Positions 26,825 to 34,976 of a stretch of DNA of 64,000 bases are shown here, one piece after another. Source of the DNA: an uncultured Corynebacterium sp. (GTDB lineage: Bacteria; Actinomycetota; Actinomycetes; Mycobacteriales; Mycobacteriaceae); contig NZ_CAMQAZ010000002.1 of NCBI RefSeq assembly GCF_946998835.1, positions 1 to 64,000 of the forward strand, read 5' to 3'. The notes below the pieces were generated by a model, which was not told where the DNA came from, did no database searches, and was given only the letters and a program-made list of their open reading frames with translations. The translations under genes and the position numbers were made by a program. How positions within the stretch are numbered: the stretch's first letter is position 1; every line of letters begins with the position of its first letter.

Positions 26825-28318
26825 TTAAACCAATTCCCGATATAAAGGCCTATCTATTTTCGGCAAGCTTCCCTGACCTTCCCAAACAAACCGCATGGGC
26901 AGACGAATTTGATGAAATTCGCTTTCATTTTTATCCATCTGATAACCAGCCGTATTGTGATAAATAACCAAATCCCCAACTCTCGGAATTCGATTCATTT
27001 GGACCTTTCGCCAGGTGAGCATGTCATATTCCATACAGCTACTTCCGCCAACACAGACACCAACCGAGCGCGATAGACAATTACTGCCGCCGCTAGGCCT
27101 GCCCATGTAATTGGCGACATCATCTGAGCAGGGATTCTCCCATAACGTCATGTCAGGCATGTATTCACTGCCTTTCCATTGCTCAGAAAGACTCATACTT
27201 AAACCCGCAACAGTAATAATTATGTAGTTGTCTCTCCATTTCACACCCTGAATTGGAAAAACGCTCAATCCACAACCATCTAACGCCGCTCGGCCTGGTT
27301 CAATGGCCAACTGAAATCGCCCATTTTTTAGCCGTTCCGCAAGCGAAGCGCTAGTTCTATCAATCCTCTCAACTGAAGGCGAATTAGCTAATCCCGAAAG
27401 AATTTCATCTAACATTTCAGGGCCATCATTGCCCTGCCCGCCATACGGATAAAGCCCTTCTGGAATTCGACCAGCATGAAAATAGTCTCGCTTATCCGGT
27501 GAATCAATAACTTTTTCCCGAAACATTTCCCACTGGGATGGCTCACAATACTGAACCGAAAATCCTCCACCTATGTCCAGCATCTCTGCCGTCCATCCTT
27601 TAATTCGAAGAATTTCCATAAAATCCAAAGCTTTATGTGCTTGGCGGTTACGCTGAGCGGGACTGTATCCGTTCAAATGGAAGGTCACGCCCCTACAGTC
27701 AATCCCATTACTAGATTGTTCTCGCAGGACCTCAAGCTCTCGAAGCCACTGTGCCATGGAGGTGCCGAAGCGAGTCTCAGGCTGTTCTTCAGGCAGTAAC
27801 CTAATCAACACCGGAGCATCAACGACTCCAAGATCCTTAGCCAGCGAATTAATTCGGAATAGTTCGCTCGGAGAATCTACTGCAATTAGAACTCTCTGCT
27901 TGAGAGCAAGAGTCAAAAGCGATTGCGATTTTTCCGCACCCGTAACAACTAAGTCGGCAGCACACACACCAGCGCCTAAAGCGCCGGTGAGCTCCTCCCC
28001 GCTCGCAACATCTACGCGATGACCCTCTTCGGCGACTGCGGGGATCCAGCACGCAGACTTATTTGCTTTGTGAGCGAAGTAGATATGCGAGTCGACTCCG
28101 TGACGCTCGCAAACAGCAGCAAAAGCATTCAAATTCTGGCGAAAGACCTGAGTATTTAGAACATGAAAAGGCCCTGCCGCTAGTGTGGCTAAACGAGTTA
28201 GTTCCGAGACGCCGTCACTTGGAATTGACAGTAAATCTTTCGCCCAGTCACGTTGTTTCGGGACCAGTGTCGAGGTCTTGGGCACAGAGAGTGTAGAAGC
28301 AAAAATTTTATCGTTCAC
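26825..28318 (-). CDS. Fold-III PLP decarboxylase (LysA/SbnH-like)
   Basis: A 497-residue relative of diaminopimelate/ornithine decarboxylases. PLP-lysine motif YFAHKANKSA (about residue 82), HLNGY strand, GGGFSVQY phosphate-binding loop, IEPGRA, and the C-terminal substrate motif SSCMEYDML followed by FHQIRLP. The length exceeds LysA (~420-450) and resembles SbnH, which decarboxylates citryl-diaminopropionate. No citrate-condensing synthetase is nearby, so its substrate here is unknown; diaminopropionate, the glutamate adduct, or a later conjugate are options. AT-rich codon use distinguishes it from the core genes. Confidence 0.85.
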   Translation of the reverse strand: MNDKIFASTLSVPKTSTLVPKQRDWAKDLLSIPSDGVSELTRLATLAAGPFHVLNTQVFRQNLNAFAAVCERHGVDSHIYFAHKANKSACWIPAVAEEGHRVDVASGEELTGALGAGVCAADLVVTGAEKSQSLLTLALKQRVLIAVDSPSELFRINSLAKDLGVVDAPVLIRLLPEEQPETRFGTSMAQWLRELEVLREQSSNGIDCRGVTFHLNGYSPAQRNRQAHKALDFMEILRIKGWTAEMLDIGGGFSVQYCEPSQWEMFREKVIDSPDKRDYFHAGRIPEGLYPYGGQGNDGPEMLDEILSGLANSPSVERIDRTSASLAERLKNGRFQLAIEPGRAALDGCGLSVFPIQGVKWRDNYIIITVAGLSMSLSEQWKGSEYMPDMTLWENPCSDDVANYMGRPSGGSNCLSRSVGVCVGGSSCMEYDMLTWRKVQMNRIPRVGDLVIYHNTAGYQMDKNESEFHQIRLPMRFVWEGQGSLPKIDRPLYRELV

Positions 28319-28349
28319 TTTTCATTTCCCGTAGTGCCGACAGCGAGCG

Positions 28350-29348
28350 TTACGACCATAGCGACACCTCCGTACCTCGCCCAGCAGAAAATGCACGAAC
28401 CGCAAGTTCCTGAGCAACTGGAATATCCGTAATAATCATTCCCGTCGAGAATGCAAAAACTCGGTCAGTTTCATTCGTGCGCCCTGGGGCCTTTCGCGCG
28501 AGAATATCGGGTAGTGTTGCATCCAATTCCACTTCTTTGCCCTGGAGCAATCGCTGCCCAACTAGCTCGAACTGTCCGGCACTAGTAGCAATTACCCTGT
28601 CTGCAGCAGCAACAGCACCATCCGCAATTCCCTTGGAAGCAACAGAAATTAGCAGCCCACCTTCGGGAATCCATTCAGTTTGAATCGATGGGTGCCAGGC
28701 ACGACCGGAAGCAACTACGGTGATATCGCTGCTTTGAACTGCCTTCATAACAGAAGCATCATCGCGTTCAACTAGTTCGATATTCCGCTCGGGAAACCAG
28801 TGATTAAGCGACTTCCGGCTTTTTTCTAATCCTCCCGGATGAGTTCCATGCAGCTGTAGTTTTTCGAGGCTCGGCACTGCTGTGACCAAGTAGGAAAGTG
28901 TGTTAACTGACTGAATCCCAGTGCCAAAAACAGTCACAGTCTTCGCATCAGCGCGTGCACATTCTCGCGCAATCAATGCTGTCGTAGCGGGAGTTCGCGA
29001 GGCTCCAACTTTTTGGCAGTCCATTAGCGCGTATGGCATGCCGCTTTCATCGTCGTAGAGACTAATGGTGGTGTAGTACTTATCTGGGTTGTCGCTTCCG
29101 TGGCGATAAGAGGTCTTGTATCCAACGAGATCACGGTTGGCATCAAAACCGAGCATCGAAAAAGCAATCGAGTCCCGGCTCTCAACCGGTAAGTCAATCA
29201 TCATTTTTGTCGGGCACTGCGAGGAACCTTCCGCGAATGCCAAGTATCCATCTTCTACTGCACGGATAACCAGCGAAGGTTCGAGTTCGATATCTTCCAA
29301 GTCCGATCGGGTCAAAAGTCGAAGCTTTGGAGTTTTTGAATCAATCAA
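28350..29348 (-). CDS. sbnB: SbnB-like dehydrogenase (ornithine cyclodeaminase family)
   Basis: NAD-dependent member of the ornithine cyclodeaminase/mu-crystallin family. In Staphylococcus SbnB oxidatively splits the SbnA product to L-2,3-diaminopropionate and 2-oxoglutarate. Visible: the family loop DCQKVGASRTPATTALIA (about residues 122-140 of the short form), dinucleotide motif VTVFGTGIQSVNTL, and VASKGIADG. The TTG at 29348 (LIDSKTPKLRLL) has GAAGGA six bases upstream and gives 332 residues, close to SbnB; the frame remains open to 29399. It is the first gene behind the DtxR box. Confidence 0.82.
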   Translation of the reverse strand: MIDSKTPKLRLLTRSDLEDIELEPSLVIRAVEDGYLAFAEGSSQCPTKMMIDLPVESRDSIAFSMLGFDANRDLVGYKTSYRHGSDNPDKYYTTISLYDDESGMPYALMDCQKVGASRTPATTALIARECARADAKTVTVFGTGIQSVNTLSYLVTAVPSLEKLQLHGTHPGGLEKSRKSLNHWFPERNIELVERDDASVMKAVQSSDITVVASGRAWHPSIQTEWIPEGGLLISVASKGIADGAVAAADRVIATSAGQFELVGQRLLQGKEVELDATLPDILARKAPGRTNETDRVFAFSTGMIITDIPVAQELAVRAFSAGRGTEVSLWS

Positions 29349-29422
29349 TAGAAGTCCTTCAAGCAAGTAACGATTGATAGCCAACCATTCAACCAACAAA
29401 AGGAGAGCCTACACTACCTGTC

Positions 29423-29441
29423 ATAGGTATGGCTACCCTAA
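29423..29441 (-). promoter_or_regulatory. DtxR (iron repressor) box upstream of the sbnB-like gene
   Basis: Minus strand reads TTAGGGTAGCCATACCTAT, matching the corynebacterial DtxR consensus TTAGGTTAGCCTAACCTAA at 15 of 19 positions. A TAGAAT -10 candidate (29449-29454) lies just upstream, so the box would cover the transcription start of the seven-gene operon that runs from the sbnB-like gene to the FecE-type gene. Confidence 0.75.
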
Positions 29442-29512
29442 TTCCTAAATTCTATCGGCGATCACAGGCAGTGAAGGTTCAATGACTCCAAGCTGGGCGC
29501 TAAGCAATATCG

Positions 29513-30265
29513 CTACTCTAAGGCGACGACGCCGTCGCACACGGCGGCGAGAAGCCTGTGTTCATGGCTAATCATGAGAACACCGCCGCCAGATACGGCG
29601 AAATCCCGGATGACCTCGACGATTGCCGCGGAGTTGGCGGCGTCGAGCATGGCGGTCATCTCGTCGCAGATGAGGTAGCGTGGACCGGCGGCCAGGGTGC
29701 GAGCGACTGCGGCACGCTGGAGCTGCCCGTCTGAGACCTGGCTAGGGAAGCGATCGAGAAGGTCCGGAGTCAGCCCAACGTTTCGGATGAGCTCGTCGAT
29801 GTCCACACTTTTCCCGGTTCGCTGACCATCCCGCCGCCCTTGCCGCCCCTGTCGTGCGGCTGAGCGAATGGTGCGCCCCAAAGTCATCCGCGGGTCGCAG
29901 GACCTTCGGGGAGACTGAAACACCATCCCAATCTGGCCACGAACCCGCTGCCCGGCGCGGCTGCGCACAGCGCCGACCGGCACCCCGTCGCAGAAGCACT
30001 GCCCTAAATCGGGCACTTCCAGGCCTGCGAGGATACGGCCGAGCGTGGACTTGCCAGCCCCCGAAGGCCCACGAAGCCCGACGATCTGCCCTGGATCAAC
30101 CCTGATGGAAACGTCCGATAAAACGACTCTCGCAGAGCCGTCCTTGGCGCCGAATGACTTCGACACGTTCTCGGCGACCAGCGCTTTGCCACTCGCCTGC
30201 GCGTCACAGCTCACCGAAGCCTGCTCACTCACCAACGCCTTACTCACCACAGCCTCCTCGTTCAT
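29513..30265 (-). CDS. Nickel/peptide-type ABC transporter ATP-binding protein 2
   Basis: About 250 residues with a ~30-residue hydrophilic lead, Walker A GPSGAGKSTLGRI (about 68), Q-loop GMVFQSPRRSCDPRMTLG, signature VSDGQLQRAAVARTL (usually LSGGQ; here VSDGQ), Walker B RYLICDEMTAMLD (usually DEPT/S), and H-loop MISHEHRLL. Shorter than most DppF/NikE proteins. ATG at 30265 overlaps the preceding stop (ATGA). It pairs with the ATPase encoded at 30262-31212. Confidence 0.9.
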   Translation of the reverse strand: MNEEAVVSKALVSEQASVSCDAQASGKALVAENVSKSFGAKDGSARVVLSDVSIRVDPGQIVGLRGPSGAGKSTLGRILAGLEVPDLGQCFCDGVPVGAVRSRAGQRVRGQIGMVFQSPRRSCDPRMTLGRTIRSAARQGRQGRRDGQRTGKSVDIDELIRNVGLTPDLLDRFPSQVSDGQLQRAAVARTLAAGPRYLICDEMTAMLDAANSAAIVEVIRDFAVSGGGVLMISHEHRLLAAVCDGVVALE

Positions 30266-31212
30266 TTCCCCGCCTCCTCGAGCCTGCGCGCGTAGCAATA
30301 GTCCTCGTCCAGGTTCGTCAAGCTCGGCACCACGCCGGGCATCGGCCGCATGCCGTTTTCGGGCAGCGCTGCGAGCAGGTCGCGCATGTATTCGCTGGCT
30401 GGGGCCTCAATCACCTGTTTTGCCGGTCCCGTCTCCTCAAGGCGCGATGCGTACATCACTGCAACTCGGTCGGCGATGCCGCTATCGCGCAGCTCGGAAA
30501 TGTCGTGCGTAATTAGCATGACTCCCACACCACTGTCGGCGATTTGGCGAAGCATGCGCAGCAGGGCCATGGTCAGGTCGGGGTCGAGGGAGGCCGTCGG
30601 CTCGTCAGCAATCACCAGAGCAGGGTCGCCAGCCAGGGCGAATGCCACTGCTGCGCGCTGCGCCATACCCCCGGAAAGTTCGTGGGGATACAGCGCCGCG
30701 ACCTCCGCATCCAGGCTGACTCGCCGCAGCATCTCCTCCACCGTGTGGTTGCGCCCCAGAACGGAAATTGTTTCTTTTAGCTGTGCCCCGACCGTGCGCA
30801 CCGGTGTCAAAAACGTCGCCGCCGACTGCGGTACTAGCGCGATTTGCCGCCCCGCCAGCTCCTCGTCAGTGCGAGCAAGGCCCGCGCCGGTACGTCGCCG
30901 CGCCAGAATTTCGATGGGCTCGGCGTTCCTCTCCGCTTCTGCACCACTGTCAGCTGCCCCTTCGCGCGGATAGAAACGCACCTGCCCCTCTACTCTCGCG
31001 TGCGGCGGCAGCATGCCAACCACCGCCGAGGCAATAATCGACTTTCCGCAGCCCGACTCACCCACAACCGCGACGACCTCTCCCCTACCCACAGTCAGGG
31101 ACACGCCCGTCGCGGCATGCACCACGTCACCACCGCGCAGGGGAATCCGCACTGTCAGTCTCTCAATGTCCAGCAGCTTCTCTCGCTTGCCGACGCCCTC
31201 CCGAGCACTCAC
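30262..31212 (-). CDS. Nickel/peptide-type ABC transporter ATP-binding protein 1
   Basis: About 316 residues, DppD/NikD type. Walker A VGESGCGKSIIASAV, Q-loop IALVPQSAATFLTPV, signature LSGGMAQRAAVAFAL, Walker B ALVIADEPTASLDPDL, H-loop LITHDI, and a C-terminal oligopeptide-transporter tail with the Cys-poor segment VPSLTNLDEDYCYARR. The true start is the GTG at 31212 (VSAREGVGKREKLL), which overlaps the permease stop by four bases (GTGA); the frame is open far upstream, but in that part it only shadows the permease. Confidence 0.92.
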   Translation of the reverse strand: MSAREGVGKREKLLDIERLTVRIPLRGGDVVHAATGVSLTVGRGEVVAVVGESGCGKSIIASAVVGMLPPHARVEGQVRFYPREGAADSGAEAERNAEPIEILARRRTGAGLARTDEELAGRQIALVPQSAATFLTPVRTVGAQLKETISVLGRNHTVEEMLRRVSLDAEVAALYPHELSGGMAQRAAVAFALAGDPALVIADEPTASLDPDLTMALLRMLRQIADSGVGVMLITHDISELRDSGIADRVAVMYASRLEETGPAKQVIEAPASEYMRDLLAALPENGMRPMPGVVPSLTNLDEDYCYARRLEEAGK

Positions 31213-32042
31213 ACCAGCACCTCCTGTCCGGTCACCCGCTCCTTCAAATGCGTGCCGACGGCCGCAATACACAACGTTGTGGCGACGAGGAAAAACGAGG
31301 GAAACACCAAAATCCACCAATGGCCGAGAAGCAGGGCGCCCTCGGCGTCGGCAAGCAGAGTCCCGAGAGACGGCTTGTGCGGCGGCAGGCCCACCCCAAG
31401 GAAAGACAGCGTCGACTCGTGCCAGATTGCGTGCGGGATCAGCAAGATAAGGCCGACCAAGGACTGCCCCAGTGCCGCCGGAACAACGTGCCGAGCTAGC
31501 ACGCGTGCGCGGCTCATTCCGGACAGGAGCGCGGCCTCGACGAACTCGGCGCCCCGCAGATGCAGCACGGACGCACGGACCGTTCGGGTGATGGTCACCC
31601 AGTGCGTCAGTACCAGGGAGATGATGATTGCGGGGACCGAGCCTCGGAAAAGGCTGACGATGAGCAGCCCCAGTAGCAGGTGCGGCAGCGCGTTGGTGAC
31701 GTCGGCGCTGCGCATAATGACGCGGTCGACGCGCCCGCCGAGCATGCCTGCGGTAACGCCGAGGACGATACCGACGATCGCCGAGCACACTGCCGTGACC
31801 AGTGCAATGAAAAGGGAAATGCGCATTCCCGCAGCAACTCGAACGAAAACGTCGTGCCCCTTCGAATCGGTACCGAAGAAGTGCTCAGGCCCCGGGGCGA
31901 CACCGGAATTGGCGAAGTCGGTGAGCACCAGGTCGGAGTCGTGAAACAGCGGAGTTAAAAAGGCGTAGGCAGCGATGAGGACCAGGCACGCCACGGCCAC
32001 GACCGGGGCGACCGGCCTCTTTGTCGTTTTAAGCATCTGCAT
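31209..32042 (-). CDS. Nickel/peptide-type ABC transporter permease 2
   Basis: DppC/NikC-type permease, about 277 residues and six membrane helices. N-terminal helix VVAVACLVLIAAYAFLTPLF, the OppC-type motif GTDSKGHDVFVRVAAGMRISL, and the EAA loop VEAALLSGMSRARVLARHVVP. ATG at 32042 or 32036 lies inside the end of the permease 1 gene, so the two are coupled. Confidence 0.92.
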   Translation of the reverse strand: MQMLKTTKRPVAPVVAVACLVLIAAYAFLTPLFHDSDLVLTDFANSGVAPGPEHFFGTDSKGHDVFVRVAAGMRISLFIALVTAVCSAIVGIVLGVTAGMLGGRVDRVIMRSADVTNALPHLLLGLLIVSLFRGSVPAIIISLVLTHWVTITRTVRASVLHLRGAEFVEAALLSGMSRARVLARHVVPAALGQSLVGLILLIPHAIWHESTLSFLGVGLPPHKPSLGTLLADAEGALLLGHWWILVFPSFFLVATTLCIAAVGTHLKERVTGQEVLV

Positions 32043-33102
32043 CCACCCGTGGGTCGAGGACGACGAAGGCGACGTCGGCAAGCAGATTTCCGAGCAGGAC
32101 GATAGCCGTCGTCGCGATAGTGAGAATGCTCAGCAGCGGAAAGTCCAAGCTCTGAGCCGATTTGACCAGCGCGGTTCCGAGCCCAGGCCACGCGAAGACC
32201 GCCTCCACCAGTGTCGATCCGACGACCAGCTCAGACAGTCGCGCGCCGATGAGCGCGAGGAAAGGCGGCACTGCGGTCGGCAGGATATGGGAGAAAATAA
32301 TCGTTCGGCGCGGAATGCCGCGGACCTGCGCTCCGGTGACCGCGCCGGAGTCCATGACCTCGACGATGGACTCACGCAACGACAGCACCAGCCACGGCAC
32401 CTGCGTAATCGCAAGAACGACAGCTGGCAGCGTAAGGTGCGCCACCGTAGAGGAGAAAGTCACGGGCTCGCCCGGGTAGGTCAGGCCTCCGGTGGGAAAT
32501 AGCTTCCAGGCCAACGCAAAAAGGCCGAGGCCGCCGAGTGCAACGACGAAGGGCGGGGTCGCCTGAATCACCGTCGAGATCGACAGGACTAGCCGGTCTA
32601 GCACTCCCCCGCGCCGCACCGCAGCCCACAGTGCCAGAACGAATGACAGCGCGATAGCTCCGGCAAGTCCGCAGGCGCCGAGCAGCATCGTCCACGGCAG
32701 ACGCTCGGCGAGCACCTGCGTCACCGGCTGTGAGTAGGACCTCGAAATGCCAAGGTCGCCCACCGCCAGGCCCTGCAGCCACACCAACCACGACTCCCAC
32801 CAGGGCCTATCCAGCCCCAACTGGTGAGAAATCGAGACTCTCTGCGCTTCGGTCAGGTTGCCCGCCTGACCTTTGAGATACGCATCCAAAGGGTCGAAGG
32901 GGCTCACCGCCGCCAGCGCGAACACTGCTGCCGTCACCGCCACAACGATGGGAACGGCTACCAGCACTCGCCTCACGACGATTCCTGCGACCTGCCGTTT
33001 CCGGCTCTTGAAACGGGGTTGATGCTCAGAGGGGTGTAGACGCGGGTGTGAGTGCGGGCGCGAGCGAGGGTGAGGACGTGGGTGTGGCTCGGCTTCTGTC
33101 AT
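32029..33102 (-). CDS. Nickel/peptide-type ABC transporter permease 1, His-rich N-terminus
   Basis: DppB/NikB-type permease, 357 residues, six membrane helices, EAA loop VTGAQVRGIPRRTIIFSHILP. Compared with the family it has an extra ~37-residue cytoplasmic lead containing six His in the first 27 residues (HPRPHPRSRPHSHP), a possible metal-binding tail. Its ATG directly follows the stop codon of the binding-protein gene. The extension supports metal rather than peptide cargo, but this is inference. Confidence 0.9.
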   Translation of the reverse strand: MTEAEPHPRPHPRSRPHSHPRLHPSEHQPRFKSRKRQVAGIVVRRVLVAVPIVVAVTAAVFALAAVSPFDPLDAYLKGQAGNLTEAQRVSISHQLGLDRPWWESWLVWLQGLAVGDLGISRSYSQPVTQVLAERLPWTMLLGACGLAGAIALSFVLALWAAVRRGGVLDRLVLSISTVIQATPPFVVALGGLGLFALAWKLFPTGGLTYPGEPVTFSSTVAHLTLPAVVLAITQVPWLVLSLRESIVEVMDSGAVTGAQVRGIPRRTIIFSHILPTAVPPFLALIGARLSELVVGSTLVEAVFAWPGLGTALVKSAQSLDFPLLSILTIATTAIVLLGNLLADVAFVVLDPRVDADA

Positions 33103-34755
33103 TTACTTGTGCCATGCCCCCAGGTTGAACCACGGGCCGAAGTTCAGGCCGTGGGCATGGGGCTCAAGGATGGCATCCGGGTGCGTGTAGCCACGGTCGC
33201 GCTCGACATAGACATGGTCAACGTAGACCAGCTGCAGCATGGCGGGCTTTTCGGCGTAGAGCTTCTGAATCTTACGGTAGAGCTCGTCTCGCTTGGCCTG
33301 GTCCGCTTCGACGCGCGCCTGGTCGAGCAGCTTGTCAATCTCCGGGTTGACGTAGTCGGAGCCGTTATCCCACTTGGCACCGGCACCCGGCTCAGCGTAC
33401 TTGGAGTGCAAGATTGAGTAGATCTGGCCGTCGACGGAGTACGGGGTACCGCCTCCTCCCAGCATGACCGGGGTCTTGGCGTAGTCCTCGCGGGTGACAG
33501 ACTTGGAATCACGGGCGACCGGATTGACCTCAATGCCGACCTTCTTCAGGTCGGAGGCTGCGGCCAACGTCAGGTCAGTGCGGGCGTGATCGCGGTTCGG
33601 GAAGTAGATGACATCGAATGCGGCGCGCTGGCCGTCCTTCACGCGGATTCCGTCCGAGCCCTTCTTCCACCCAGCGTCGTCGAGAAGCTTCTCGGCTTTC
33701 GCGGTGTCGTGCTTGATCTCGGCGGTCGGGTCGTAGGCGTCGCCGTAGAAGTCCGCGAGGAAGGTGGAGTTCGGCTTCGCGTGGCCCTTCATCACGTCTT
33801 TCGCCATGGCCTCACGGTTGACAGCCAGGTTGACCGCATTGCGGATTGCCTGGTCACCGGTGACCGGGTTGCCCGCTGGAAGGGTGATTCCGCGCCAGTC
33901 CGCCGAATGCGCCGACTCGACCTTGAATCCCTCCTGGCCTTCAAATTCCTGCGCCAACGCCGGCTCCATAATGGTTCCGTCGCCCTCGCCGCCGCGCAGC
34001 TGCTGAGCACGGGAGTTTTCGTCCTGATTGACTCGGTAAATGACTTTCTTCAGCTCAGGGGCCCCGCCGTGATAATCCTCGCGGGCCGTGAAGATGGCCT
34101 CGTCGGCACGCAAAGATTCGAGCTTGAACGGGCCAGTTCCCACGGGCTTGGTATTGAGATCTGAGTCCTCGGCGGGCTTCAAATCATCGAAGTTGAAGGC
34201 CTCCGACGGGGCGATGCCGTTGAGGAGCTGGTGATCGAATTCCGCGTACGGGATATTCAGCTCGAAGACGACCTTGTCTCCGTCGGCGTGCACCTCATCG
34301 AGCATTTCCCAGTTCGGAGCCTCAGAGGAGGCCGAGCGCTCGTCGAGGATGGCCTTGTAGGTCGCCACGACGTCCTCCGGCCCGAAGGTAGTCCCGTCGG
34401 AGAAGGTGATTCCGTCCTTGATTGGAACGGTCCACGTTTTGTTGCCATTGCTCGGCTCGGCGGGGCCGGAGGCTAGCAGAGGCTCAAAGTCGACGGGCTT
34501 CGTGGAGGTGTCACCCGACACCGGCTTGAGCCGGAAAAGGCCCTCGTAGACCGGGGAATCGCCGGACCTGCTGTAACCAGCAACCGGGTTGTATCCGCCG
34601 GTTTCGTTGTTATCCAGCAGGACCAGGGTCTGCTCGGTGCTGGCGCCGGAGGCGGACTTATCATCGGGGTTCGAACAGGCGGTCAACCCGAGGCCACAAA
34701 TCGCAAGTGCAGAGACCGAGACAGCCAGGGTTCGCCCCGTGCGGGTAGAAAACAT
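33103..34755 (-). CDS. Nickel/peptide-type ABC transporter substrate-binding lipoprotein (SBP_bac_5)
   Basis: A 550-residue lipoprotein with signal and lipobox LTAC (Cys27), followed by the class C binding-protein fold: YNPVAGYSRSGDSPVYEGLFR, FSDGTTFGPEDVVATYKAIL, NLAVNREAMAKDVMKG and the C-terminal ARVEADQAKRDELYRKIQK. The family binds peptides, nickel-histidine or opine-metal complexes (CntA). First gene of a five-gene operon with its own promoter upstream; location beside diaminopropionate synthesis and a His-rich permease favours metal-complex uptake. Confidence 0.88.
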   Translation of the reverse strand: MFSTRTGRTLAVSVSALAICGLGLTACSNPDDKSASGASTEQTLVLLDNNETGGYNPVAGYSRSGDSPVYEGLFRLKPVSGDTSTKPVDFEPLLASGPAEPSNGNKTWTVPIKDGITFSDGTTFGPEDVVATYKAILDERSASSEAPNWEMLDEVHADGDKVVFELNIPYAEFDHQLLNGIAPSEAFNFDDLKPAEDSDLNTKPVGTGPFKLESLRADEAIFTAREDYHGGAPELKKVIYRVNQDENSRAQQLRGGEGDGTIMEPALAQEFEGQEGFKVESAHSADWRGITLPAGNPVTGDQAIRNAVNLAVNREAMAKDVMKGHAKPNSTFLADFYGDAYDPTAEIKHDTAKAEKLLDDAGWKKGSDGIRVKDGQRAAFDVIYFPNRDHARTDLTLAAASDLKKVGIEVNPVARDSKSVTREDYAKTPVMLGGGGTPYSVDGQIYSILHSKYAEPGAGAKWDNGSDYVNPEIDKLLDQARVEADQAKRDELYRKIQKLYAEKPAMLQLVYVDHVYVERDRGYTHPDAILEPHAHGLNFGPWFNLGAWHK

Positions 34756-34770
34756 TTACTCCCCTTTATT

Positions 34771-34789
34771 GAAGGATAGGCACAACTAA
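34771..34789 (-). promoter_or_regulatory. Weak DtxR-box candidate before the nickel/peptide-type operon
   Basis: Minus strand TTAGTTGTGCCTATCCTTC matches the DtxR consensus at 13 of 19 positions and lies just after the predicted transcription start. It is borderline and could be chance. Confidence 0.35.
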
Positions 34790-34804
34790 GTAGTAACCGT
34801 TTTC

Positions 34805-34834
34805 ATTATCTACTCATTGGAAACTTTATTTCAA
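34805..34834 (-). promoter_or_regulatory. Promoter of the nickel/peptide-type ABC operon
   Basis: TTGAAA (34834-34829) and GATAAT (34810-34805) are spaced by 18 bases on the minus strand, about 50 bases before the ATG at 34755. The adjoining GATAATGAAAAC resembles part of a Fur/Zur-type site, but a full palindrome is not evident. Confidence 0.6.
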
Positions 34835-34916
34835 TGGTTCAAAATCTTTTCTTCTTGTTGCGCAAATGTTTAGAACCCAGGTAAAAGGCAGAAAAATCCC
34901 GAAGACCTGGTACGAC

Positions 34917-34948
34917 GATGGCGGCAACACATAAGTGCTGCCGCCATC
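34917..34948 (-). terminator. Hairpin downstream of pdxY
   Basis: Arms GATGGCGGCA and TGCCGCCATC with CA/TG continuing the stem around a short loop. It lies 28 bases after the pdxY stop; no U-run follows, so termination is likely but not certain. Confidence 0.6.
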
Positions 34949-34976
34949 GACTCCCCCCATATTCGCTTATAAAGCG

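Noticed and set aside
31213..31788. 190-residue N-terminal extension of ATPase 1
   Set aside because: It only shadows the permease 2 gene; the GTG at 31212 overlapping the permease stop gives a normal-length ATPase.
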